Positions 1-6,189 of a DNA stretch of 6,540 nt are shown here, piece after piece. Below the pieces are notes generated by a model. The model was not told where the DNA came from. It did no database searches and saw nothing but the letters and a program-made list of their open reading frames with translations. The DNA comes from an uncultured Gammaproteobacteria bacterium (GTDB lineage: Bacteria > Pseudomonadota > Gammaproteobacteria > Pseudomonadales > UBA5518): NCBI GenBank assembly GCA_903921135.1, contig CAIXOY010000376.1:1-6540 (forward strand), written 5' to 3'. A program made the translations under genes and the position numbers. The stretch's first letter is position 1, and every line of letters starts with the position of its first letter.

Positions 1-357
1 CGCAACGCCACGGTGCGCATGGTCAGCGACGGCGTGCTGGGCCGCCTCACCCGCGCGCAGTTCGATGCGATCTTCAAGTCCTCGCTGATCCAGACCATTG
101 ATCTCGCGAAGGCGCGGACGTTTCTCTCCGGCGCGGGCATCGGTTACGAGATCTTCGACGTGCGCTTTCCCGCCGAGTACCGGCAGGAGCATGTCGAGGG
201 CGCCATGAACATGCCCGTAGTGGTGCTGCGCAAACGGCTGCGGGAGTTCGACCGCAACAAGACCTATCTGGTCACGCCCGAAGGCGGCAAGCGCAGCGAA
301 CTCGCGGTCTACCTGCTGCGGCAGGCGGGCTTGAACGCCTATCTGCTGAACAGCTGA
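1..357 (+). CDS. Cyclic nucleotide-binding / rhodanese-domain protein, 3' part only
   Basis: The reading frame is open from the first base, so the start lies upstream; 118 residues are visible. Visible residues 1-35 (beginning RNATVRMVSDGVLGRL) resemble the end of a cyclic nucleotide-binding beta-barrel and its C-terminal helix. Residues about 45-118 form a rhodanese fold: FDVRFPAEY at 52-60, then EHVEGAMNMP, then the loop TPEGGKRS at 92-99. In active rhodaneses this loop starts with the sulfur-carrying cysteine (CxxGxRS type). Here that position is Thr92 or Pro93, so sulfurtransferase activity is unlikely and a binding or regulatory role is more plausible (inference). The domain also stops right after its last strand (AYLLNS) without the usual GG...W ending. 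The GTG at 13 and ATG at 19 are internal codons, not a convincing start, because recognisable domain sequence precedes them. The next gene starts 6 bases after the stop, so they are probably in one operon. Confidence 0.8.
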   Translation, partial: RNATVRMVSDGVLGRLTRAQFDAIFKSSLIQTIDLAKARTFLSGAGIGYEIFDVRFPAEYRQEHVEGAMNMPVVVLRKRLREFDRNKTYLVTPEGGKRSELAVYLLRQAGLNAYLLNS

Positions 358-363
358 GCGCCC

Positions 364-2442
364 ATGGCAAACACCTATTTCGTCACCGGCGGCACGGGTT
401 TCATCGGGCGCTTCCTGGTGCCACGGTTGCTCGATCGCGGCGCTCGCGTGTACTTGCTGGTGCGCGAGCAATCCCTCGGCAAGGTCGAGCAACTGCGCGC
501 GCTCTGGGGCGTCGACGAGACGCAGCTCATCGCTGTGACGGGTGAGCTCTCGCGCATGCGGCTCGGCATCGGCCGCGCGCAGACCGCGGCGCTCGCCGGC
601 AAGATCAGCCACTTCGTGCATCTGGCGGCGATCTACGACCTCACGGCCGATGCCGACGCACAACTCGAAGCCAACGTGGGCGGTACGCGCAATGCGCTCT
701 CGTGCGCGCGGGCGCTGAAGGCACGCTGCTTCCACCACGTGAGCTCGATTGCCGCCGCGGGGCTTTACCGCGGCGTGTTCACCGAAGAGATGTTCGAGGA
801 GGCCACGGGCCTCGATAACCCCTATTACCGCAGCAAGCACGACTCGGAGGCGCTGGTGCGCCGCGAGAAAACCCTGCCCTGGCGCATCTACCGCCCGGGC
901 ATTGTGGTGGGTGACTCGCAGACCGGCGAGATGGACAAGATCGACGGGCCTTATTACTTCTTCCCGGCGATACGCGCGATCAGCAATTCCGTTCCCGCAT
1001 GGTTGGGCGCGCTGGCGGTGGAAGGCGGGAGCCTGAACATCGTGCCGGTGGATTATGTGGTGCAGGCGATGGACCACCTGATGCACCTGCGCGGGCACGA
1101 CCGCGAGACCTTCTTCCTCACCGATCCCGAGGGGATCTCCGTTGGCGATCTCGCGCGCGTGCTGCTCGCGGCTGCGCACGGGCCTTCACTTGCGGTGATG
1201 CGGGGTGGCGTGCTGGAAGGGCTTCTCGCGCAACTCCCGGTGAAACGGTTGGGCAAGGCCGCGGGCGTGCGCAAGGCACTGCGCGGTGTGCTTGCCCAGT
1301 ACGGCATTCCCGCTGAAACGCTGGAATTCATAGGGTATCCCACGCGCTTTGATTCGACCCGCACACGCGCACTGCTGGAGCCTGCAGGCATCGAATGCCC
1401 CCGCTTCGAAGACTACGCCCCGGCGCTGTGGCAGTACTGGGAGCAGCACCTCGCGCCCGATGCGCGTCCGGCAGGCAAGCGCAGCCCCGAGTGGAGCCGC
1501 GCGCTCGGACGGATGATCGGCAGCAACCTCGCGAAGCAACTCAAGCAGGAAGTGCAGGGCAAGGTCGCGGTGGTGACGGGTGCGAGTTCGGGCATCGGCC
1601 TCGATTGCGCGCACAAGCTGGCGGATGCGGGCGCGATCGTGGTGCTGGCTGCGCGCACGCCGGAGAAGCTCGGCGACGCACTGGCCGAGATCCGCGAGCG
1701 CGGCGGCACCGGCTTCGCGTATCCCTGCGATCTCGCCGACATGGCCGACTGCGACCGCTTCGTGCAGACGGTGCTGCGCGAACACGGGCACGTCGACATC
1801 CTGATCAACAACGCGGGGCGCTCGATCCGCCGCTCGGTGCAGTACTCCTTCGACCGCTTCCACGATTTCGAGCGCACGATGCAGCTCAATTACTTCGGGG
1901 CGCTGCGGCTCATCCTTGGCTTCGCGCCGCTGATGCTCGAGCGGCGCAGCGGCCACATCGTGAACATCTCCTCGATCGGCGTGCTGGCGAGCCCTCCGCG
2001 GTTTTCGGCCTATGTGGCCTCGAAGGCCGCGCTGGATGCTTTCTCGTGGTGTGCTGCTGCGGAGTTCGCCGATCGCAACGTGCGCTTCACCACCGTGAAC
2101 ATGCCGCTGGTGCGCACGCCGATGATCGCACCCACGCGGCTCTACGACGCCTTCCCCACGCTCTCGCCCGACCAGGCCTCGGATCTGGTGATGAAGGCCA
2201 TCGTGGACAAGCCCAAACGTGTGGCGACGGGCCTTGGATTGGCGGGGGCGGTTGCCCAAGCCGTGGCGCCGCGCGTGAGCGAGATGGTGCTGAACCAGGC
2301 CTACCGGCTGTTCCCGGATTCAGCCGCGGCCCGCGGACTATCGGAGGAAGAGGCCGCCCGCGAACGCGAGGCCCTGCCCCGCAACGCGACCGACCTCGCC
2401 CGCCAGCTCTTCGCCCAGATCTTCAGCGGCGTCCACTGGTAG
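364..2442 (+). CDS. Two-domain fatty acyl-CoA reductase (alcohol-forming), SDR family
   Basis: This 692-residue protein is two short-chain dehydrogenase modules in tandem. The N-terminal extended-SDR module (about 1-365) has the dinucleotide motif TGGTGFIG at 8-15, the HVSSIAA strand at 125-131 and YxxxK at Tyr154/Lys158. The C-terminal classical SDR module (about 398-640) has TGASSGIG at 405-412, NNAG at 482-485, NISSIG with Ser536/Ser537, and YxxxK at Tyr550/Lys554. Both catalytic sets look complete. The architecture and distinctive stretches (SFDRFHDFERTMQLNYFG, MPLV.TPMIAPT, the C-terminal G-[aromatic/His]-W end) match, from memory, the Marinobacter Maqu_2507-type enzyme. That enzyme reduces acyl-CoA to fatty aldehyde (Acr1-like C-terminal half) and then to fatty alcohol with NADPH, feeding wax-ester synthesis. 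At 692 residues it is somewhat longer than the roughly 660 of that family; extra length lies in the linker (about 366-398) and the charged tail (about 658-680). The ATG at 364 gives a start close to the nucleotide-binding motif, but no good Shine-Dalgarno precedes it, which fits translational coupling to the upstream gene. A related annotation would be mycobacterial AcrA1-like. Confidence 0.93.
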   Translation: MANTYFVTGGTGFIGRFLVPRLLDRGARVYLLVREQSLGKVEQLRALWGVDETQLIAVTGELSRMRLGIGRAQTAALAGKISHFVHLAAIYDLTADADAQLEANVGGTRNALSCARALKARCFHHVSSIAAAGLYRGVFTEEMFEEATGLDNPYYRSKHDSEALVRREKTLPWRIYRPGIVVGDSQTGEMDKIDGPYYFFPAIRAISNSVPAWLGALAVEGGSLNIVPVDYVVQAMDHLMHLRGHDRETFFLTDPEGISVGDLARVLLAAAHGPSLAVMRGGVLEGLLAQLPVKRLGKAAGVRKALRGVLAQYGIPAETLEFIGYPTRFDSTRTRALLEPAGIECPRFEDYAPALWQYWEQHLAPDARPAGKRSPEWSRALGRMIGSNLAKQLKQEVQGKVAVVTGASSGIGLDCAHKLADAGAIVVLAARTPEKLGDALAEIRERGGTGFAYPCDLADMADCDRFVQTVLREHGHVDILINNAGRSIRRSVQYSFDRFHDFERTMQLNYFGALRLILGFAPLMLERRSGHIVNISSIGVLASPPRFSAYVASKAALDAFSWCAAAEFADRNVRFTTVNMPLVRTPMIAPTRLYDAFPTLSPDQASDLVMKAIVDKPKRVATGLGLAGAVAQAVAPRVSEMVLNQAYRLFPDSAAARGLSEEEAAREREALPRNATDLARQLFAQIFSGVHW

Positions 2443-2448
2443 CCCCGG

Positions 2449-2474
2449 AAAATGGGGTCTGACCCCATTTTTTT
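2449..2474. terminator. Perfect palindrome with T-run between convergent genes, probable bidirectional terminator
   Basis: Arms AAAATGGGGTC (2449-2459) and GACCCCATTTT (2461-2471) are exact reverse complements around a single central T at 2460, and seven T follow at 2468-2474. It starts 7 bases after the reductase stop and its T-run ends 3 bases before the stop codon of the convergent lipoprotein gene. Read on the plus strand it is a good Rho-independent terminator. On the minus strand the U-tract is only four bases, so it is weaker there. The core GGGGTC-N-GACCCC also resembles, from memory, a palindrome that recurs between genes in many gammaproteobacterial genomes, so it may be a dispersed repeat in use as a terminator. 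Confidence 0.8.
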
Positions 2475-2477
2475 CTG

Positions 2478-3032
2478 TCAGTTGAGGTTCGGGTCCTTGT
2501 AGAACTTGGTGCCCTGGACGGTGGCCTGCAGGGCGATACCGGACTCGGTGAGCTGGTAGACCTTGATGCCGTCCATCAGCAGTTCGCCGCCGTAGGCCTT
2601 GCCCTGGGTGCTGGCCTTGGCGGCGGCGTCGGCGTTGCCGCCGATGTTCACGCCCTGGTCGATGAAGCGCTCCATGATGTGGCGCTGGCGGAAGATGTAG
2701 ACCGCGCGGTAGTCCTTGACGCCCGCGCCGATGCCCCCACCCAGAGCGCCCATGCCCATGTAGGTGTTGGCGCCGCTCACGTTGTCGACCACCACACCGT
2801 AGCCCTGACCTACGGACGCGAAAATCAGATAGGCGTTCCAATTCGAGAACACCGCATAGCCCGGCGCGCTGCGGATCTCTTCCTGTGCTTCCGGGTGGAC
2901 CCGATACAGATCCGCCAGCACTTCCTTGCGCATGTTCTGGATGTTGCGGCGCTTGTCTTCGGTGGTGTCACCGGCCGCGAGGCAGCCCGTGAGGAAAACG
3001 GCTGTGATGAGCGTGAGTACGATCGAGCGCAT
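2478..3032 (-). CDS. SYLF/YSC84-domain lipoprotein
   Basis: The 184-residue protein starts with a short lipoprotein signal peptide: charged MRS, hydrophobic IVLTLITAVF and lipobox LTGC with Cys17 as the predicted lipidated residue. Residues about 35-184 resemble the SYLF (YSC84-like) domain. Visible features are a helix ending in HPEAQEEIRSAPGYAVFSN, a glycine-rich segment SVGQGYGVVVDNVSG, a second one MGMGALGGGIGAGVKDYRAVYIF, and the terminal region AYGGELLMDGIKVYQLTESGIALQ. The domain binds lipids in eukaryotic members; bacterial members are mostly uncharacterised envelope lipoproteins, so the precise role is unknown. The start at 3032 is fixed by a strong Shine-Dalgarno (AGGGAGGT) six bases upstream and by the signal peptide; the much longer open frame extending upstream is an antisense artefact of GC-rich coding. 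It is transcribed alone, convergent to the reductase and divergent from the aldolase. Confidence 0.88.
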   Translation of the reverse strand: MRSIVLTLITAVFLTGCLAAGDTTEDKRRNIQNMRKEVLADLYRVHPEAQEEIRSAPGYAVFSNWNAYLIFASVGQGYGVVVDNVSGANTYMGMGALGGGIGAGVKDYRAVYIFRQRHIMERFIDQGVNIGGNADAAAKASTQGKAYGGELLMDGIKVYQLTESGIALQATVQGTKFYKDPNLN

Positions 3033-3038
3033 GCGTGC

Positions 3039-3046
3039 ACCTCCCT
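3039..3046 (-). promoter_or_regulatory. Ribosome binding site of the SYLF lipoprotein gene
   Basis: The minus strand reads AGGGAGGT, close to the ideal anti-16S sequence, with six bases between it and the ATG at 3032-3030. It settles the start codon of the lipoprotein and argues against the long upstream extension of that frame. Confidence 0.8.
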
Positions 3047-3059
3047 GCAGTGTCCCCGG

Positions 3060-3090
3060 ATTGTAGACCCTGGGCGCCGCTGCGGCACAA
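3060..3090 (-). promoter_or_regulatory. Candidate sigma-70 promoter for the lipoprotein gene
   Basis: On the minus strand the hexamer TACAAT (3065-3060) matches five of six bases of the -10 consensus. A weak -35 candidate, TTGTGC (3090-3085), lies 19 bases upstream, which is longer than the optimal 17. The predicted transcript would start near 3053 and give a leader of about 20 bases that contains the strong ribosome binding site. The -10 is good and the -35 poor. Confidence 0.35.
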
Positions 3091-3098
3091 GCCCCGCG

Positions 3099-3127
3099 AT
3101 GACAGCGTGAAACACGTCGATTAGACT
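3099..3127 (+). promoter_or_regulatory. Candidate sigma-70 promoter for the aldolase gene
   Basis: ATGACA (3099-3104) matches five of six -35 consensus bases, and TAGACT (3122-3127) matches four of six -10 bases, with an optimal 17-base spacer. Transcription would begin near 3134, leaving a leader of about 70 bases before the ATG at 3204 that contains the 11-bp inverted repeat. It does not overlap the divergent -10/-35 candidate, but the two lie close enough to share regulation. Confidence 0.4.
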
Positions 3128-3147
3128 GCCGACGACCCTTACCGACC

Positions 3148-3180
3148 GCATCGCGCGGCAGGGAACAGCCCGCGCGATGC
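3148..3180. repeat. Perfect 11-bp inverted repeat in the aldolase leader
   Basis: GCATCGCGCGG (3148-3158) is the exact reverse complement of CCGCGCGATGC (3170-3180), with an 11-base loop. As RNA it would form a very stable GC-rich hairpin 12 bases before the Shine-Dalgarno of the aldolase gene; as DNA it could be an operator for a dimeric regulator. No T-run follows, so it is not an ordinary terminator. The ATG at 3177, which could be mistaken for the start of the aldolase, lies in the right arm. Confidence 0.6.
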
Positions 3181-3192
3181 CCCCACGTCCAC

Positions 3193-3196
3193 GGAG
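3193..3196 (+). promoter_or_regulatory. Ribosome binding site that sets the aldolase start
   Basis: GGAG is followed by a seven-base spacer to the ATG at 3204. This start gives the family-typical N-terminus [10 protein letters not shown], whereas the in-frame ATG at 3177 would add nine atypical residues (MPPRPRRPA) and sits inside the inverted repeat. Confidence 0.65.
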
Positions 3197-3203
3197 ACCC
3201 GCG

Positions 3204-4268
3204 ATGGCCCTCATCAGCATGCGCCAGCTTCTGGATCACGCCGCCGAGAACGGCTACGGCGTGCCCGCCTTCAACGTGAACAACCTCGAGCAGATGCGCG
3301 CCATCATGGAGGCCGCGAACGAGACGGCGAGCCCCGTGATCGTGCAGGCCTCGGCGGGTGCGCGCAAATACGCGGGCCCGAACTTCCTGCGGCACATGAT
3401 CCTCGCCGCCATCGAGGAGTTCCCCCACATTCCCATCGTCATGCACCAGGACCACGGCGTCTCGCCTGCGGTCTGCCAGCGCTCGATCCAGATGGGCTTC
3501 AGCTCCGTGATGATGGACGGCTCGCTCGGTGAAGACGGCAAAACGCCCACCGACTACGACTACAACGTCCGCGTCACACGCCTCGTGGTGGATATGGCGC
3601 ATGCCTGCGGCGTATCGGTGGAAGGCGAGCTCGGCTGCCTGGGCTCGCTCGAGAGCGGCCAGGCTGGCGAGGAAGACGGTATCGGCGCCGAGGGCATCCT
3701 GAGCCACGACCAGATGCTCACCGACCCGGAAGAAGCCGCGCAGTTCGTCAAAGCCACAGGCGTCGACGCGCTTGCCATCGCCATCGGCACCAGCCACGGC
3801 GCGTACAAGTTCTCGCGCAAGCCCACCGGCGACATCCTCGCCATCGACCGCGTCCGCCAGATCCACGCCCGCATCCCGAACACGCACCTGGTGATGCACG
3901 GCTCTTCCTCGGTGCCGCAAGACTGGCTCGCCGTGATCAACGAATACGGCGGCCACATCCCCGAGACCTACGGCGTGCCGGTCGAGGAAATCCAGGAAGG
4001 CATCCGTCACGGCGTGCGCAAGGTGAACATCGACACGGATCTGCGCCTCGCCTCCACGGGCGCGGTGCGGCGTTTCCTTGCGAAGAACCCCTCCGAGTTC
4101 GACCCGCGCAAGTTTCTGAAGGAAACCATCAAGGCCCAGAAGCAGATCTGTGTGGACCGCTACAAGGCCTTTGGATGCGAAGGTCAGGCCGAGCGCATTC
4201 GCGTGCTGTCCCTTGACGATATGGCCGAGCGTTACATCAAGGGCGAACTCTCTGCCAAGGTGAACTGA
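3204..4268 (+). CDS. fba: Fructose-1,6-bisphosphate aldolase, class II (Calvin-cycle subtype)
   Basis: This cytoplasmic zinc enzyme reversibly splits fructose 1,6-bisphosphate into dihydroxyacetone phosphate and glyceraldehyde 3-phosphate in glycolysis and gluconeogenesis. The 354-residue length fits the class IIB subtype (about 345-360). The N-terminus [27 protein letters not shown] is diagnostic of the CbbA/Fba group. Visible catalytic elements are HQDHG at 81-85 (Asp83 catalytic, His84 zinc ligand), VEGELG with Glu140, IGTSHGAYK with zinc ligand His198, HGSSSVP with His232, and the phosphate-binding NIDTD at 275-279. No key residue is missing. The subtype also occurs in bacteria without the Calvin cycle, so the name does not imply autotrophy. 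The start at 3204 is chosen over 3177 from the ribosome binding site and family N-terminus. The hydrolase gene follows after 6 bases, and a candidate promoter and hairpin lie upstream. Confidence 0.96.
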   Translation: MALISMRQLLDHAAENGYGVPAFNVNNLEQMRAIMEAANETASPVIVQASAGARKYAGPNFLRHMILAAIEEFPHIPIVMHQDHGVSPAVCQRSIQMGFSSVMMDGSLGEDGKTPTDYDYNVRVTRLVVDMAHACGVSVEGELGCLGSLESGQAGEEDGIGAEGILSHDQMLTDPEEAAQFVKATGVDALAIAIGTSHGAYKFSRKPTGDILAIDRVRQIHARIPNTHLVMHGSSSVPQDWLAVINEYGGHIPETYGVPVEEIQEGIRHGVRKVNIDTDLRLASTGAVRRFLAKNPSEFDPRKFLKETIKAQKQICVDRYKAFGCEGQAERIRVLSLDDMAERYIKGELSAKVN

Positions 4269-4274
4269 TCGCGC

Positions 4275-5231
4275 ATGGCCGGGCGCGCCGGCCTGCCCGG
4301 CTTCGATGCGCAGGCCCTGCGGGCGGGCCTGCGCGAGCTCGAGTTCTCCGGGCTTTCCGTGCCCCGCTCCCACGAGCAGGACTACCTCGCCTACTACCGT
4401 ATCGACTTTGCCAACCGCATCCCCGGTGTTGTGCATCACTTCGGCCGCCTGCCTGCCGCGGGCTTCGATATCGCCTGCCACTACTACCTGCCACCGCGCC
4501 CGCGCGGCACCTGCCTTCTGGTGCATGGCTACTTCGATCACACGGGGCTGTACGGAAAGCTGATCGAACACTGCCTGCGCAAGGGCTATGCGGTGCTGGC
4601 GTGGGATCTGCCGGGTCATGGGCTCTCTTCGGGTCCGCAGGCGAGCATTGCCACCTTCGGGCACTACGTCGATGTGCTGGGTGCAGTGATCACGCGCTAC
4701 GGGCCGCAGCTGTCGGGCCCGCTCACCGCTATCGGCCAGAGCACGGGGGGCGCTGTGCTGCTCGGCTGGGCCCTCCGGCAGAAACGCTTCGGTGCCGCGT
4801 GCCCTTTCAGCCGCATGCTCTTGCTCGCACCTTTGGTGCGGCCCGCGGATTGGACGAAGGTGCGGCTGATGCACTCCACGCTGAAACCTTTCCGTCGCAG
4901 CATCGCGCGGCGGTTCATGGAGAACTCGGGCGACGCGCAATTCCTTGCGTTCCTGCAGCAGGATCCGCTGCAGAGCCAGCGCCTGCCGGTGGCCTGGGTG
5001 AGTGCGATGCGGCGCTGGGTGCAGGACTTCATGGCCGCGGGCCCCACGGACTACGCACCGCTGGTGATTCAGGGCGATCAGGACACCACCGTCGACTGGC
5101 GCTGGAACCTGCCGCAGATTCGCGCGAAATTCCCTCGCGCCACCGTGCGCATGATTCCCGGTGCGCGGCACCACCTTGTCAATGAAAGCAGCGCTCTGCG
5201 TGAGCAGGTTTTTGCGGCGCTGGAGCTCTGA
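4275..5231 (+). CDS. Alpha/beta hydrolase (serine aminopeptidase S33 / lysophospholipase-like)
   Basis: The 318-residue protein has the alpha/beta-hydrolase core beginning near residue 75: strand TCLLVHGYFDHTG (oxyanion region HG at 84-85), LAWDLPGHGLSSG at 108-120, and nucleophile elbow GQSTG at 154-158 with Ser156. The probable acid is Asp270 in GDQDTTVDW, and the probable base is His299 in PGARHHLVNE. The triad is therefore complete, and the pattern fits the Hydrolase_4 group of monoacylglycerol lipases and lysophospholipases. The substrate is unknown: an ester or lipid is likely but not shown. There is no signal peptide or membrane segment, so it is predicted to be cytoplasmic. The cap region (about 190-255) is rich in Arg and Trp. 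It starts 6 bases after the aldolase stop, and AAGGTGA at the end of fba (4257-4263) may act as its ribosome binding site, so the two are probably co-transcribed. Transcription probably ends in the REPIN just downstream. Confidence 0.88.
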   Translation: MAGRAGLPGFDAQALRAGLRELEFSGLSVPRSHEQDYLAYYRIDFANRIPGVVHHFGRLPAAGFDIACHYYLPPRPRGTCLLVHGYFDHTGLYGKLIEHCLRKGYAVLAWDLPGHGLSSGPQASIATFGHYVDVLGAVITRYGPQLSGPLTAIGQSTGGAVLLGWALRQKRFGAACPFSRMLLLAPLVRPADWTKVRLMHSTLKPFRRSIARRFMENSGDAQFLAFLQQDPLQSQRLPVAWVSAMRRWVQDFMAAGPTDYAPLVIQGDQDTTVDWRWNLPQIRAKFPRATVRMIPGARHHLVNESSALREQVFAALEL

Positions 5232-5234
5232 GAG

Positions 5235-5293
5235 GTCGCGGGCATGGCCCGCTCCCACAAGGGAAGTGCGTTGGAGGGGGCCATGCCCCCGAC
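5235..5293. repeat. REPIN-like pair of inverted REP elements
   Basis: Two 24-base copies of one REP-type sequence face each other: 5235-5258 on the plus strand and 5270-5293 on the minus strand, separated by 11 bases. They agree at 21 of 24 positions by eye. Each copy is itself a hairpin with a six-bp stem: GCGGGC-ATG-GCCCGC at 5238-5252 and GGGGGC-CAT-GCCCCC at 5276-5290. Two of the three differences fall on the two sides of one stem pair (C5239-G5251 against G-C in the other copy), so pairing is kept. Tail sequence CTCCCAC / CTCCAAC is shared. This is the structure of REPINs, which are spread in trans by RAYT transposases in Pseudomonas and relatives. No RAYT gene is in this window. It starts 3 bases after the hydrolase stop. 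Confidence 0.8.
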
Positions 5294-5301
5294 AGTTTTT
5301 T
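5276..5301 (+). terminator. Probable terminator formed by the second REP hairpin
   Basis: The stem GGGGGC/GCCCCC (5276-5281 and 5285-5290) with loop CAT is followed, after five bases (GACAG), by six T at 5296-5301. The gap between stem and T-run weakens it as a classical intrinsic terminator, but its place after the aldolase-hydrolase pair supports use in transcription end formation. Confidence 0.5.
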
Positions 5302-5322
5302 CCGGTGCACTGAATCCGCGGC

Positions 5323-5335
5323 GGCCATGCCCGCG
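5323..5335 (-). repeat. Third, partial REP copy
   Basis: GGCCATGCCCGCG at 5323-5335 is the exact reverse complement of 5237-5249 inside the first REP. The flanking bases no longer match well, so it looks like a decayed or truncated single REP. Its ATG at 5327 opens an in-frame extension of the following gene but has no convincing ribosome binding site. Confidence 0.5.
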
Positions 5336-5363
5336 TCAGTACATACAGGAACCCATATCCCCG

Positions 5364-5368
5364 GGAGG
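5364..5368 (+). promoter_or_regulatory. Ribosome binding site that sets the start of the DUF6249-like gene
   Basis: GGAGG is followed by nine bases and the ATG at 5378, which begins a clean signal peptide. This favours 5378 over the in-frame ATG at 5327, which lies in REP-derived sequence. Confidence 0.75.
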
Positions 5369-5377
5369 ACTTTCAAG

Positions 5378-6169
5378 ATGAACATGATTCTGAATATGCG
5401 CACCGTGGCCGCTCTCTTCCTGTTCGGCTGTTACTCCTTGCTGGCCGCCGCCCAGGCCCCCGCCGATGCGCCGGCCGCAGATGCGGCCACTACCCCTCCG
5501 GCTGCCGAGGCTGCGGCCGATGGCAGCGGCAAGAAGAGCTTCCGCCTCAAGATCGACGCAGACGGTGGCGAGGACGACAGCTCGAACGGCATCCAGATCA
5601 GCCTGGACGGTGACGAGGACCACACCGTCGTCATGTCCAAGGTGATCGGCCGCATCGAGACTGCGCTGGAAGGCCTGCCCGAAGAGGTGCGCTCCTCCGA
5701 GCAGGGCGATATCGCAGAGCTTCAGGCCGCGCTCGATGAGCTGCGCGGGATGAAGAACACACCCCAGGTGCACCGCGAAATCCGCATGCATGAGGAGGAG
5801 AGCGCGCTCGAACAACTGGCACCGATCGTGGCGCTGCTGGTGATCTTCGGCGGGCCCGTGTTCATCGTGGCCATCGTGAGCCGCAACAACCGCCGCAAGC
5901 GCGAGATGGTGCACCAGACCATCGACCGCATCATCGCGCAGGGCAAGGATGTGCCGGTCGAGCTTCTGGACGCGCTGGACAAGGGCAGCAACGGCAAATC
6001 CGGTCTTGCCCGCGGCACGGTGAATGTGGCGCTCGGCCTCGGGTTGGGCGGGATGTTCCTGGCGAACGTCGGCATGGGCGCGGCTTCCATAGGCTTGATC
6101 CCGCTCGCGATCGGCCTCGCGCAGTTGCTGGTCTGGAAACTCGAGGCCCCGCGGCAGAACGCGGCCTGA
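5378..6169 (+). CDS. Exported membrane protein with a DUF6249-like C-terminal region
   Basis: The 263-residue protein has a signal peptide (residues 1 to about 26, likely cut after AAAQA). A Cys at 18 in LFGC resembles a lipobox, but the hydrophobic stretch continues past it, so lipidation is less likely. A low-complexity Ala/Pro segment (27-48) and an acidic segment (60-82, including DADGGEDD and DGDED) follow, then a helical, probably coiled region (85-146). Three predicted membrane segments follow: about 147-167, 213-232 and 235-253. A basic stretch (RNNRRKRE) after the first points inward, leaving a cytoplasmic loop of about 45 residues with IDRIIAQGKDVPVELLDAL. The membrane part matches, as I recall, the DUF6249 family, often encoded beside ECF sigma factors. 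The function is unknown; it could be a membrane partner or regulator of the sigma factor encoded 20 bases downstream (inference from position). No convincing promoter is visible in the 76 bases between the T-run and the start. Confidence 0.8.
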   Translation: MNMILNMRTVAALFLFGCYSLLAAAQAPADAPAADAATTPPAAEAAADGSGKKSFRLKIDADGGEDDSSNGIQISLDGDEDHTVVMSKVIGRIETALEGLPEEVRSSEQGDIAELQAALDELRGMKNTPQVHREIRMHEEESALEQLAPIVALLVIFGGPVFIVAIVSRNNRRKREMVHQTIDRIIAQGKDVPVELLDALDKGSNGKSGLARGTVNVALGLGLGGMFLANVGMGAASIGLIPLAIGLAQLLVWKLEAPRQNAA

Positions 6170-6189
6170 GACAAGGTCAGGGCAGCGCC

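Noticed and set aside
13..21. GTG at 13 or ATG at 19 as the true start of the first gene
   Set aside because: The frame is open to position 1, and the residues before and after these codons continue a cyclic nucleotide-binding domain, so the gene begins upstream of the window.
1459..1557. Possible gene fusion or frameshift at the junction of the two SDR halves
   Set aside because: The frame is continuous, and a two-module fusion is the normal architecture of this reductase family; the linker is only somewhat longer.
1186..2259. Minus-strand open frame of 357 codons opposite the reductase
   Set aside because: It has no recognisable domain and a composition rich in Arg and His, while the plus strand encodes intact SDR motifs over the same bases.
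1395..2462. Plus-strand open frame of 355 codons in another frame within the reductase
   Set aside because: It is Arg/Ala/Gly-rich with no domain and overlaps the second SDR module, which carries complete motifs in its own frame. It gives no sign of a frameshift.
2478..5258. Very long minus-strand open frame of 926 codons
   Set aside because: Only its last 184 codons are a real gene (the SYLF lipoprotein, with signal peptide and strong ribosome binding site at 3032). The rest is antisense to the aldolase and hydrolase, whose family motifs are clear, and it is low-complexity His/Arg/Ala-rich sequence typical of GC-rich shadows.
5348..5376. GGAACC near 5348 as an ECF-type -35 element for autoregulation
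   Set aside because: With the usual 16-17 base spacer the -10 would fall just before the ATG and transcription would start at or inside the coding region, which does not fit the good ribosome binding site at 5364-5368.
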